A stretch of 64,000 bases of DNA from Gracilibacteraceae bacterium (GTDB lineage: Bacteria; Bacillota; Desulfitobacteriia; Desulfitobacteriales; Syntrophobotulaceae), in contig JAISAH010000120.1 of the NCBI GenBank assembly GCA_031266805.1, positions 1-64,000 of the forward strand. The letters are read 5' to 3'. Made by a program: the position numbers and the translations under genes. This document shows, piece after piece, positions 8,123-15,590 of the stretch. Position 1 is the stretch's first letter. Each line of letters opens with the position of its first letter. The notes under the pieces were generated by a model, which made no database searches, was not told where the DNA came from, and saw nothing but the letters and a program-made list of their open reading frames with translations.

Positions 8123-8214
8123 CTGTTTTGTTTCCCTCCTTGTTTTGATTCAATTCAAAGCTGCAGCGCGCGCTTTGACAGACAAGTCTCGCCTGGTAAG
8201 ATCATCCAGCCAAT

Positions 8215-8238
8215 GTAACATTTATACATAAGTGTTAC
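8215..8238. promoter_or_regulatory. 24-bp palindrome, candidate operator 1 of the surface-protein gene
   Basis: The outer arms GTAACA and TGTTAC enclose an AT-rich centre (TTTATACATAAG). The same sequence, inverted, occurs at 8360-8383. It lies 93 bp upstream of the surface-protein start, so a dimeric regulator could bind here. The regulator is unknown. Confidence 0.5.
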
Positions 8239-8359
8239 ATTCGCCGCCAAACCCTTGACAGACAAGGCTCACAGAATATCAAGCAACAGCGTCAGCGCCG
8301 TCGGAAAGCAAAAAAAGAGGGGGCGAGAAAGGCCAAAAACAGCGGATCTTCGCCGTTAT

Positions 8360-8383
8360 GTAACTTTTATGTATAAATGTTAC
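8360..8383. promoter_or_regulatory. 24-bp palindrome, candidate operator 2 of the surface-protein gene
   Basis: This is the inverted near-identical partner of 8215-8238 (arms GTAAC and GTTAC around TTTTATGTATAAAT). The 145-bp separation would allow looping between two bound regulator dimers. Confidence 0.5.
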
Positions 8384-8431
8384 CTTTCGCCCGATTTTCT
8401 CCAGTATATCATACATTGAGGCAAATTTGTG

Positions 8432-8460
8432 AATTATTATTGGACGCCTCTAAAAACTCA
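8432..8460. repeat. 29-nt dispersed repeat, copy 1
   Basis: The sequence, centred on CCTCTAAAAACTCA, matches 49131-49159 at 24 of 29 positions. Both copies lie in intergenic DNA. It may be the end of a small mobile repeat. Confidence 0.4.
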
Positions 8461-8488
8461 CTAAGTATTTGTTACAGTTCAGAGCCGT

Positions 8489-8739
8489 CATTGCGAGCGA
8501 AGCGAAGCAGTTCGGTTCCAACAGCTTATCTGCGCCGCTGTGCGGCTTGATTCGCTGGGAACCTGTTGCATGGCTCCTACCACAGTTCAACTGCGCTCTG
8601 CGAGCTTGTTTCACTGGGTAGGAGCGAAGCAATCCAGACCCGCGTTTACGCCCCAACTCCCGTCATTCCGGACTTGTTCCGGAATCCAAAGACAGGGAAC
8701 GGGGATGGATTCCGGCATAAAGCCGGAATGACGGCGGGA
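8489..8739. repeat. Composite intergenic repeat block
   Basis: The block starts with GTCATTGCGAGCGAAGCGAA, which is echoed by GGAGCGAAGCAATCC near 8621. It contains two large hairpins: GGTTCC 8514-8519 pairs with GGAACC 8558-8563, and GCTCCTACC 8573-8581 pairs with GGTAGGAGC 8617-8625. It ends in two opposed REP-like units at about 8656-8690 and 8706-8739 (CATTCCGG...CCGGAATCC). No protein is supported here, and short open frames across it are repeat artefacts. Confidence 0.65.
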
Positions 8740-8755
8740 GTGTCCATTAGAAATA

Positions 8756-10087
8756 TCAGTCTCCCAAAAGGCTGACGCTGCCGTCGTCCCCGCAAACGCT
8801 GACGACTCCCTGCGCGTCCACATAGACGCCGCTAAAACCATATTTTTCCAGCAAAACCTCGCTCTTTTCCCATCCTAAGATGAAGGTCACCGTGGATAAA
8901 ATATCCGCGTCCAGCGAGCGCGGGGCGATGATGGTGGACTGCCGGGCCGCTCCGGCCGGATAACCGGTGCGCGGGTCAAAAATGTGGTGATACCTGACGC
9001 CGTCCGCTTCAAAATAACGCTCATAATCTCCCGAACTGACTACCGCCTCGTCCGCGGCTTCCACCACGCCGATGATCTCGCCTTCCCGCCGGGGGTCGCG
9101 GATGCCCACGCGCCAGGGAGCGCCGTCCGGCTTGCTGCCGAGGGCGTACACATTGCCGCCGGCGTTGATCAGCGCGTGTTTTATACCGCGTTCTCTCAGC
9201 ACGTCCGCCGCCAAATCGGTGGCGTAACCTTTGGCGATGCCGCCCAGATCCAGCGACATGCTGGGTTCCATGAGCATGACGCTGCTCGCGCCCGGGTCAA
9301 AACTTATTTTCTCCGTCACCAAAAGCGGCAGCACCGCCTCTATTTCCGCCGTCGCCGGCGCCTCGACGCCGCCGGAACCGATCCCCCACAGATCGACCAG
9401 CGGCCCGATCCCGACCCGGAAGGTATCTTCAGAGTCTTCCGTGTAAGACAGGGCTTTGCTCAGCATGAGGCTGATATCCTCGCTTACCGTGACCGCCGCT
9501 TGACCGGCCGCGGCGTTGATCTTCTCCACCTCGCTCTCGCCCGCTCCCTGCTCGTTGCCGTAACGGGTGGCTAGGCGGTGCACTCGCTCAAACTCGGCAA
9601 ACGCGCCGTCCAGGGCCGCCCCCGCTTCCGCCTCCCCGGCGCTGTACACCGTGATGCTAATGATGGTGTCCAGCAAAAAACGCTGGTCGCTGAAGGCGAT
9701 AAGCGGCCCTGTTTTTTCTTCCGTGACGGAAATCACCACCTGTTGCGGCAAGCAGATGATAGGCTCGTAAACATGCTCCGCCCAGCCTTGTTTCATGCAG
9801 AGTTTGTCGGGGCATTGAGCGGAAAGCATCCGCACTTTGCCGTCACGCGCCTCCGCTACATATTCGCCGGCTGAACCGGTAAAACGGAGTTCCCCGTCCA
9901 AGGCGTCCAAATCGCCTTCATAGATAAGCTGTCCTTCCTGTTCGATGCGCAATACGCGGACAGACGGCTGAACCGGCGAGGCGCCGCTCGCGTCCCCGCC
10001 CCGTTCGCCGGCGGCCGAGCCGCAGCCGTTTATCAGCGAGAGGATCAGGGCGAAAATCAGGGCCGTTCTGGTTTTTCTCACCGCCAT
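8756..10087 (-). CDS. Lipoprotein fusion of NusG domain II and FAD:protein FMN transferase (ApbE)
   Basis: Residues 1-20 form a lipoprotein signal ending in LINGC, so the protein is probably anchored outside the membrane. Residues about 40-125 match NusG domain II, with the signature CPDKLCMKQGW and ICLPQQVVI. The rest is ApbE: LDTIISITVY, DLGGIAKGYATD, NAGGNVYALG and HHIFDPRTGYPA, the last contributing metal-binding residues. ApbE enzymes transfer FMN from FAD to threonines of target proteins. ATG at 10087 is chosen; GTG at 10096 is an alternative that overlaps the upstream gene. In many Firmicutes the two domains are separate neighbouring genes, so the fusion is notable. It ends the ECF operon. 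Confidence 0.9.
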   Translation of the reverse strand: MAVRKTRTALIFALILSLINGCGSAAGERGGDASGASPVQPSVRVLRIEQEGQLIYEGDLDALDGELRFTGSAGEYVAEARDGKVRMLSAQCPDKLCMKQGWAEHVYEPIICLPQQVVISVTEEKTGPLIAFSDQRFLLDTIISITVYSAGEAEAGAALDGAFAEFERVHRLATRYGNEQGAGESEVEKINAAAGQAAVTVSEDISLMLSKALSYTEDSEDTFRVGIGPLVDLWGIGSGGVEAPATAEIEAVLPLLVTEKISFDPGASSVMLMEPSMSLDLGGIAKGYATDLAADVLRERGIKHALINAGGNVYALGSKPDGAPWRVGIRDPRREGEIIGVVEAADEAVVSSGDYERYFEADGVRYHHIFDPRTGYPAGAARQSTIIAPRSLDADILSTVTFILGWEKSEVLLEKYGFSGVYVDAQGVVSVCGDDGSVSLLGD

Positions 10088-10614
10088 CCCCCCCACCGCC
10101 TGAGTTCAGGCAGCAGCGCCCGAACGCAGACGCCGATGATAAGGCCCGTGACGACGCCTGCCGCCGCCAGCGCCGGCAAATAGTAAAACACGCGCGCGCT
10201 GCCCAATATCAGCGCGGCCGTTCCCAATTGCCCCAGATTATGACAGACGGCGCCTATGACGCTGACGGCGGCCACCGGCAGACGGGGACAGGCGACGGCC
10301 AGCGGGTACATGACGGCGAAACTGAGCAGCGAGCCGGAGAGGCTGTACAGGAACACGGAAAAGGATCCGAAAATCCAGGCGGTCATCACGCATTTTAATA
10401 TGACCAAAGTCAGGGCCTGCCGGAATGACAACAGGTAAACGCCTGTCAAAATCACCAGATTGGCGAGACCGAGTTTTATGCCCGGCACGGTAAAACTCAG
10501 CGGAATAAAGCGTTCAAACCAGCTGAGCGCCGCGGCCAGGCAGACGAGCATGGCAATAAAGGCCAGCCCTCTGATTTTGAAATATTCGGGACTGTGGGTA
10601 TTATCATCACCCAT
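10078..10614 (-). CDS. Gx transporter family membrane protein (EetB-like, ECF S-component-like)
   Basis: The 178-aa product has five to six hydrophobic segments and the conserved run PGIKLGLANLVIL followed by FRQALTLVILK, typical of the Gx transporter family (often labelled heptaprenyl diphosphate synthase component I). Family knowledge links such proteins to ECF transporter S-components, and the Listeria extracellular-electron-transfer locus has an EetB of this kind. Here it sits between ecfT and the NusG_II-ApbE gene, overlapping the latter. Its likely role is membrane transport supporting flavin-dependent electron transfer. The exact substrate cannot be read from sequence. Confidence 0.8.
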   Translation of the reverse strand: MGDDNTHSPEYFKIRGLAFIAMLVCLAAALSWFERFIPLSFTVPGIKLGLANLVILTGVYLLSFRQALTLVILKCVMTAWIFGSFSVFLYSLSGSLLSFAVMYPLAVACPRLPVAAVSVIGAVCHNLGQLGTAALILGSARVFYYLPALAAAGVVTGLIIGVCVRALLPELRRWGGWR

Positions 10615-10652
10615 CGGTTGCGCGCACCTCCCGGTCGACGAGACTTGCTAAA

Positions 10653-11435
10653 TCAGGCGAAAAACATGAAAACCGTTGCGGCCAGCCCCAGGGCGAGCAG
10701 CAGAAAATCCGCCGCGCCCAGACGCAAAGGGTAAAGACCTGTGCGAGGGCCATCGCCGTAACAGCGGCTCATGAGCGCTACGCTCAAATGTTCCGCCCGT
10801 TCCGTCGCCCGGCGGAAAAGCGGTATGAAAAGCGTCGCCAGCGCCCGCGCTCTTTGCGGCGGCCCGCCTTCATCCCAGCGGGCGCCGCGGGAGATTTGCG
10901 CCTGCGTGATGCGCTCCGCTTCCTCAGTCATCAGCGGCAAAAACCGGAGAGCCAGAGCGAGCATAAGGGCGACGTCGCCGGGATCAAGCCCCAGGCGGCG
11001 CAGCGGCGCGAGCATGGCCGCCAGACCTTCCATAAGACGGATAGGCGTCGTGGTGTAAGTGAGTAAAGAAGAACCGGCGAGAAAAAATATGATCCGCGCC
11101 GCCCAAATCAGACCGGTGAGCAGCCCTTCCCGTGAAACACTCAGACTGCCCGCGCGCCATAAGGTTTGGCCGGGCAGCGTCAAGGCCGCGATGCCGATCA
11201 TGAACAGCAAAAAACCCGTAAAACCGCCGAGCCCGCGCAGCATTTTCCCCGGCGGCAATCCGGCCAGCGCCGCAAGGATGAGAGGCCAGGCCGCCAGCAC
11301 CGCGTAAGCGGCCGGTGTTCGCGCTCCGGTCAAAGCGATGAGATACAGCAGCGTCAATGTCACCTTGACGCGCGGGTCGAGACGGTGGATGAGGGAATTG
11401 CCGGGCAGGTACTGCCCCAACGTAATATTAAACAT
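10653..11435 (-). CDS. ecfT: Energy-coupling factor transporter transmembrane protein EcfT
   Basis: The protein starts at MFNITLGQYLPGNSLIHRLDPRVK, the usual EcfT N-terminus. The longer upstream reading overlaps the preceding ATPase gene and adds atypical sequence, so I chose 11435, four bases after the ecfA stop. Several membrane helices are followed by the cytoplasmic coupling region with SRGARWDEGG and, near the end, LMSRCYGDG, both resembling the conserved Ala-Arg-Gly coupling motifs. EcfT joins the two ATPases to an S-component. About 260 aa is normal length. Confidence 0.9.
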   Translation of the reverse strand: MFNITLGQYLPGNSLIHRLDPRVKVTLTLLYLIALTGARTPAAYAVLAAWPLILAALAGLPPGKMLRGLGGFTGFLLFMIGIAALTLPGQTLWRAGSLSVSREGLLTGLIWAARIIFFLAGSSLLTYTTTPIRLMEGLAAMLAPLRRLGLDPGDVALMLALALRFLPLMTEEAERITQAQISRGARWDEGGPPQRARALATLFIPLFRRATERAEHLSVALMSRCYGDGPRTGLYPLRLGAADFLLLALGLAATVFMFFA

Positions 11436-11439
11436 TTTT

Positions 11440-12288
11440 TCACAGTTCCTTATCGGGCGCAAATAAGGCGGAAAGATGCGCCGCCATTCCATCCACGGTC
11501 GGGATGTCCTGCCGGACCGGAACGCCCCGCGCGGCCAGCCCCTGAGCGAGCCGAGTCATGACCGGCGGCGGCAGCCCGGTCTCCGCTTGCAGGAGCGCTT
11601 GCGGCAAACGGCCTGTCAGGGCGGTTTTTTCCGTCCGTAATACCAGCAGACGCTCCGCCAGCGGCGCGGCTTCCTCTATATCATGAGTGACAATGATCAG
11701 CGCCCGCTCCGCTCCGTCCCGCCATTCCCGCAGCCGGACCAGCAAACGCCGGCTGGTCAAAGGATCCAGGCCGGCCAGCGGCTCGTCCAAAGCCAGCACG
11801 GAGGGACGCGCGGCGATGATCCCCGCCAGCGCCGCCCGCCGCTTTTCCCCGCCGGAAAGCGTCTGGGGAGACCGGGGCAAGACCTCCGGCGGCAAATCCG
11901 CCATCAGCCGAGCTTCCTCCACGCGCTCCGCCGTCTCCTCCTCGTTCAAGCCCTGGCGGCGCGGAGCGAACGCTATATCTTCCCCTACGGTAGGCGCGAA
12001 CAGCTGCTGTTCCGGGAATTGGAGCGCCAGACCCACTGCCGCGCGGGCGGCCCGCAAAGCTTTCTTATCCCGGTTTATATCCGCGCCCCGCAGCAGCACC
12101 CGGCCGGCGGTGGGACGCAGCAAGCCGTTCAGGTGGCGGAGCAAAGTCGATTTACCGGCGCCGGGTACGCCGGCGACCAGCCATGTTTCCCCGGCCCGGA
12201 TCTCCAGGTTCAGATCCCGCAGGGCCGGCGTGCCGTCGGGATAAACGTAACTCAGGTTTTCCAGACAAAGCAGCGTCTCAGAAGCCAT
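11440..12288 (-). CDS. ecfA2: Energy-coupling factor ABC ATPase (EcfA, second subunit)
   Basis: The 282-aa ABC ATPase has Walker A GVPGAGKST, Q-loop LQFPEQQLF, signature LSGGEKRRAALAG, Walker B VLALDEPLAGLD and switch histidine ITHD-type VTHD. The LQFPEQQLF form of the Q-loop is characteristic of ECF ATPases. It overlaps the preceding ATPase by 11 nt and is followed closely by ecfT, so the three form one translational unit. Which of the two ATPases corresponds to EcfA1 or EcfA2 is assigned only by gene order. Confidence 0.9.
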   Translation of the reverse strand: MASETLLCLENLSYVYPDGTPALRDLNLEIRAGETWLVAGVPGAGKSTLLRHLNGLLRPTAGRVLLRGADINRDKKALRAARAAVGLALQFPEQQLFAPTVGEDIAFAPRRQGLNEEETAERVEEARLMADLPPEVLPRSPQTLSGGEKRRAALAGIIAARPSVLALDEPLAGLDPLTSRRLLVRLREWRDGAERALIIVTHDIEEAAPLAERLLVLRTEKTALTGRLPQALLQAETGLPPPVMTRLAQGLAARGVPVRQDIPTVDGMAAHLSALFAPDKEL

Positions 12289-13132
12289 GATCTTCCTTGC
12301 GCTCCCGCCGCGCCCACAGCGCGGCCAGAGCGCCGGCGCAGGATTCAGGCGACAGCGCCGGCCGCTCAGGGGCTAGGCAGCCCGCCGCGGCCAGTTTTTG
12401 CAGCAATATGCCGCAGGGGGGCGGCAATATCCCGTAGCCGGCTATATCCGGGCGGCTCAGTATCTCCGCCGGGGCGCCGTCCAGGGCAATAGCCCCGCCG
12501 CGCAGCACTACCAGCCGCTCCGCCCGCAGAGCTTCTTCCGCGCGGTGAGTGCACCAGAACACCGTCAGGTTTTTCCGCCGCCGCAGCGCGCAAACCATAT
12601 CCAGTATTTCGTCCCGGCCAGCCGGATCCAGCATGGCGGTGGCTTCGTCCAGCACTAAGGCCTTCGGTCTCAGCGCCAGAGCGCCGGCCAGAGCCAGTTT
12701 TTGTTTTTGCCCGCCAGAAAGCCGCCCGACGTCTTTGAAGCGCAGAGATTCCAGCCCCGTCAATCGCAGCGCCTCATCCGTTCTCTCCCGCACCTCGGTC
12801 GCGGGGAGTCCCAGATTGCCGGGCCCGAAAGCCACGTCTTCCTCCACGGTCGTAGCGACGATCTGGTCGTCCGGGTTTTGGCTGACCAGACTCACCCGGC
12901 GCCGGATCAGCGCTCTGTTTTCCGCCGCCGCGGTCGACAGGCCGTCGATGAGTATTTCGCCCGCCTGCGGCAGCAGTATCGCGTTCAGCAATTTCGCCCA
13001 GGTGGACTTGCCGGAGGCGCTCGCGCCCATGAGCGCCGTGAAACTGCCGGCCGGAGCGCTGAAAGTCAGGCCGCGCAAAGCCGGCGGCCTGTCGGCGCCA
13101 TATGAAAAAACCACGTCATTCAGCGCAAACAT
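12278..13132 (-). CDS. ecfA1: Energy-coupling factor ABC ATPase (EcfA, first subunit)
   Basis: The 284-aa ABC ATPase has Walker A GASASGKST, Q-loop VSQNPDDQIVA, signature LSGGQKQKLALAG, Walker B ALVLDEATAMLD and the switch region WCTHRAEEA. The residues NPDDQ in the Q-loop are typical of the first ECF ATPase. It is the first gene of the operon ecfA1-ecfA2-ecfT-Gx-ApbE. No classic S-component such as RibU is adjacent, which leaves the Gx protein or a distant S-component as partner. Confidence 0.9.
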   Translation of the reverse strand: MFALNDVVFSYGADRPPALRGLTFSAPAGSFTALMGASASGKSTWAKLLNAILLPQAGEILIDGLSTAAAENRALIRRRVSLVSQNPDDQIVATTVEEDVAFGPGNLGLPATEVRERTDEALRLTGLESLRFKDVGRLSGGQKQKLALAGALALRPKALVLDEATAMLDPAGRDEILDMVCALRRRKNLTVFWCTHRAEEALRAERLVVLRGGAIALDGAPAEILSRPDIAGYGILPPPCGILLQKLAAAGCLAPERPALSPESCAGALAALWARRERKEDHGF

Positions 13133-13160
13133 GCCGCTCGCCCCGCTTATCCCGCAAAAT

Positions 13161-13176
13161 ATTAGCCTGAGCTAAT
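13161..13176. promoter_or_regulatory. Palindrome in front of the ECF/ApbE operon
   Basis: ATTAGC-CTGA-GCTAAT is a perfect 6-bp inverted repeat 29 bp upstream of the first ECF ATPase start. Its placement fits an operator. It loosely resembles TTAG-type iron-regulator sites, but that assignment is a guess. Confidence 0.4.
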
Positions 13177-13225
13177 CACTTGATTCTACCATTCCGCCCG
13201 CCGTTTGTCAACAAGTTTAATCATA

Positions 13226-14425
13226 TTACCGCAGCAGCCAGTCTATCAAATTAACATGTTTTATGCCTTCGTGATCCCCGGTAATGGAATCAAGCGTCAA
13301 AAGGTATTTAGGGTAATTGTCGCCGACCTTCATGAGCGGGGCGAGTTCACGTTCTTTGACCGCCTCGTCGAGGACGGACATAGATACCTGATAATATTCT
13401 TTTTTGTTTTGCCGCGCCGCAACGAAATCGATCTCCCGCTCATCAAGCTTGCCGATGTTTACACGATAGCCGCGGCGGAGCAATTCCAAGTACACAATGT
13501 TCTCGATCTGATGACCGACATCGGAATTTGACGAGGAAAGCAAATGATTGCGCAAGCCTGTATCCACGATATAGTACTTGCCGAGAGTTTTGAGAAGGTT
13601 TTTCCCTCTGATATTATACCGCTCCACGCTGTAAAATAAAAAACTGTCAGCCAGAGCTTTGACATATTTATCAACCGTTTTTTGCGTGATTTTCCTGCCG
13701 GAGTTATTGATATAGCCTGTGATATTGGCGGTTGAAACAGTGCTGCCTGCATTGCCGCAAAGATATTTAACTATATTTTTCAGCAGCCCGACGTCGCTCA
13801 CTCCCTTACGGGCGACAACGTCTTTAACGATGATGGTGCTGTAAATGCCCTCCAGATATTGGTCGAAAAGTCCCGTGTCGCCGCCGAGCTGTGTAACGAC
13901 AACGGGAAAACCGCCCATGTTCAGATAATCCATAAACGCCTGGTTTTTATCTTTATTTTCGCCGGCGGCGTAAAACTCCGCAAATGAAAACGGCAGCAGC
14001 TTGATCTCTACATAACGGCCCGAAAGCAAAGTGGCGATCTCCCCCGACAGCAAATCGGCATTGGAGCCGGTTATATAAACATCCGTGTTTTTCTTGATAT
14101 ATATGCTGTCGACCGCTTTTTCAAACTCCGCGCACCGCCCCGCCTCATCAATGAAGATGTAGGTCGTCTTCTCTTTTTGCAGTTTGGAGAGCAAAAATTC
14201 GTGCAGGGCTTTGTAGTTATGCAAAGCCTCCATAGCCACGTCTTCCAGGTTGATATGGACGATTTGGCTTTCATCGACGCCTTGAGTTTTCAGGTATTCG
14301 ATATACAAGTCGAATAAGGTCGACTTGCCGCAGCGCCTCACGCCTGTTACGACCTTGATCACATCGACATCGCGGAATTTGATCAGGTTTGCCAAAAAAC
14401 GCGGGCGCGGAATCAGTTTGTCCAT
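13226..14425 (-). CDS. AAA-family ATPase with DUF4143 domain
   Basis: The product has an N-terminal AAA_14-type P-loop (GVRRCGKSTLF, about residues 30-41), Walker B FIDEAGRC, and a sensor segment YITGSNADLLSGEIAT. The C-terminal DUF4143 region includes KTLGKYYIVDTGLRN and LDEREIDFVAARQNK, which resembles a PD-(D/E)XK-like fold. ATG at 14425 has a strong GGAGGTGG site, so it is preferred over the GTG three codons upstream. Proteins of this kind are common as single genes in anaerobes and of unknown role. It stands alone, with AT-richer flanks than its neighbours. Confidence 0.85.
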   Translation of the reverse strand: MDKLIPRPRFLANLIKFRDVDVIKVVTGVRRCGKSTLFDLYIEYLKTQGVDESQIVHINLEDVAMEALHNYKALHEFLLSKLQKEKTTYIFIDEAGRCAEFEKAVDSIYIKKNTDVYITGSNADLLSGEIATLLSGRYVEIKLLPFSFAEFYAAGENKDKNQAFMDYLNMGGFPVVVTQLGGDTGLFDQYLEGIYSTIIVKDVVARKGVSDVGLLKNIVKYLCGNAGSTVSTANITGYINNSGRKITQKTVDKYVKALADSFLFYSVERYNIRGKNLLKTLGKYYIVDTGLRNHLLSSSNSDVGHQIENIVYLELLRRGYRVNIGKLDEREIDFVAARQNKKEYYQVSMSVLDEAVKERELAPLMKVGDNYPKYLLTLDSITGDHEGIKHVNLIDWLLR

Positions 14426-14528
14426 TAAAACCACCTCCCTCTTAGACAGGATAACAGAAAGTCCAGAAAAAATAAAGTTATTTTCCGCACGGAAAATAAC
14501 TTCGTTAAAATGTTTAGAGACGCCCCTC

Positions 14529-15473
14529 TCAAATGATCGCGGCGGACGGGACCCCCACCCGCTCCAGCACTTGCCCGACGGCTTGTTCCTGAGAGACGAA
14601 GCTGCTCTTGCCTTTCGGCGACAAAATAAGGCGGTGGGCGATCACGACCGTCGCGACCTCTCTCACATCATCGGGGATAACATAATCGCGCATATTGATG
14701 TAAGCCATAGCTTTGGCGGCGCGCTGCAGGGCCAGAGCCCCGCGCGGACTCACTCCCAGGCGGATATTCTCGTCATGGCGCGTGGCGTTGACGATCTCCC
14801 AGATGTATTCCTTGATAAGCTGATTGGCCTTCACATTTTGCGTTTCTTGCTGCATCCGCGCAATATCCGCGGGACCTAGAACTTCGTTCAGATCGTTCAA
14901 CGGGTTATCGCCCTCTATCTCACTCAGGATCTGCATCTCTTTTTCCTTGTTGGGATAGCCCATGACAATTCGCATCAGAAAACGATCCATCTGCGCTTCC
15001 GGCAGGTGATAAGTACCGTAAGTCTCGACCGGGTTTTGGGTGGCGAGCACCATAAAAGGGCGGGGCAGGAGGATGGTGCCGCCTTCCACGCTGATTTGCC
15101 GTTCTTCCATCACTTCCAGCAAACCGGACTGCGCTTTGGGGGAAGCGCGGTTGATCTCGTCCGCGAGGAAAAAATTGCAATAAACAGGCCCCTTTTGGTA
15201 AACAAGTTTTTTGCTCTCCGGATGGATCATCGAATATCCCACAATATCCGCCGGCATGAGGTCGGGCGTCATCTGCACCCGGTGAAAAACCCCGCTCACC
15301 GAGCGGGACAGCGCGGACACCAGCTGAGTTTTGCCGACGCCGGGCACGTCTTCTATCAATATGTGACCGCCGGCCAGCAATGCCGCCACCGCGCGCAGAA
15401 TGACCTGGCGCTTCCCGATGATAGCTTTTTCTATGTTTTCCACCAGAGCGATGATTTCCCGCTGCGCTTGCAT
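14529..15473 (-). CDS. MoxR-family AAA ATPase
   Basis: The 314-aa product has the full MoxR pattern: GGHILIEDVPGVGKTQLV (Walker A), FFLADEINRASPKAQSGLLEVMEE (Walker B), VLATQNPVE (sensor 1), LPEAQMDRF and a C-terminal lid with GVSPRGALALQRAAKA. MoxR ATPases act as chaperone-like activators and are normally followed by a DUF58 and other vWA-type genes. Here the next minus-strand gene is the unrelated AAA/DUF4143 protein, so this copy is an orphan. Confidence 0.9.
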   Translation of the reverse strand: MQAQREIIALVENIEKAIIGKRQVILRAVAALLAGGHILIEDVPGVGKTQLVSALSRSVSGVFHRVQMTPDLMPADIVGYSMIHPESKKLVYQKGPVYCNFFLADEINRASPKAQSGLLEVMEERQISVEGGTILLPRPFMVLATQNPVETYGTYHLPEAQMDRFLMRIVMGYPNKEKEMQILSEIEGDNPLNDLNEVLGPADIARMQQETQNVKANQLIKEYIWEIVNATRHDENIRLGVSPRGALALQRAAKAMAYINMRDYVIPDDVREVATVVIAHRLILSPKGKSSFVSQEQAVGQVLERVGVPSAAII

Positions 15474-15590
15474 AAAATAAAAGCCGTCCTTTCTCCGTCT
15501 CCCTCGCTCTCCGCCGCCGTAAAACGAGCTGTCCTACATCGTTTCGTAAGAGATCCATTCGTCATTGGTTTCGCCGCAGGAACCGCCTGC

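Larger units (their letters stand above)
8123..8488. other. Long upstream region of the surface-protein gene
   Basis: No gene is visible. Besides the two palindromes, two copies of TTGACAGACAAG (from 8175 and 8256) occur, each shaped like a plus-strand -35 box but without a matching -10 or downstream gene. An element end shared with 49131-49159 occurs at 8432-8460. Confidence 0.5.

Noticed and set aside
8175-8270. Two TTGACAGACAAG sequences as plus-strand promoters
   Set aside because: No acceptable -10 box at 16-18 bp and no plus-strand gene follows.
13133-13225. Riboswitch in front of the ECF operon
   Set aside because: The leader is too short for an FMN, cobalamin or thiamine riboswitch and none of their conserved boxes is visible.
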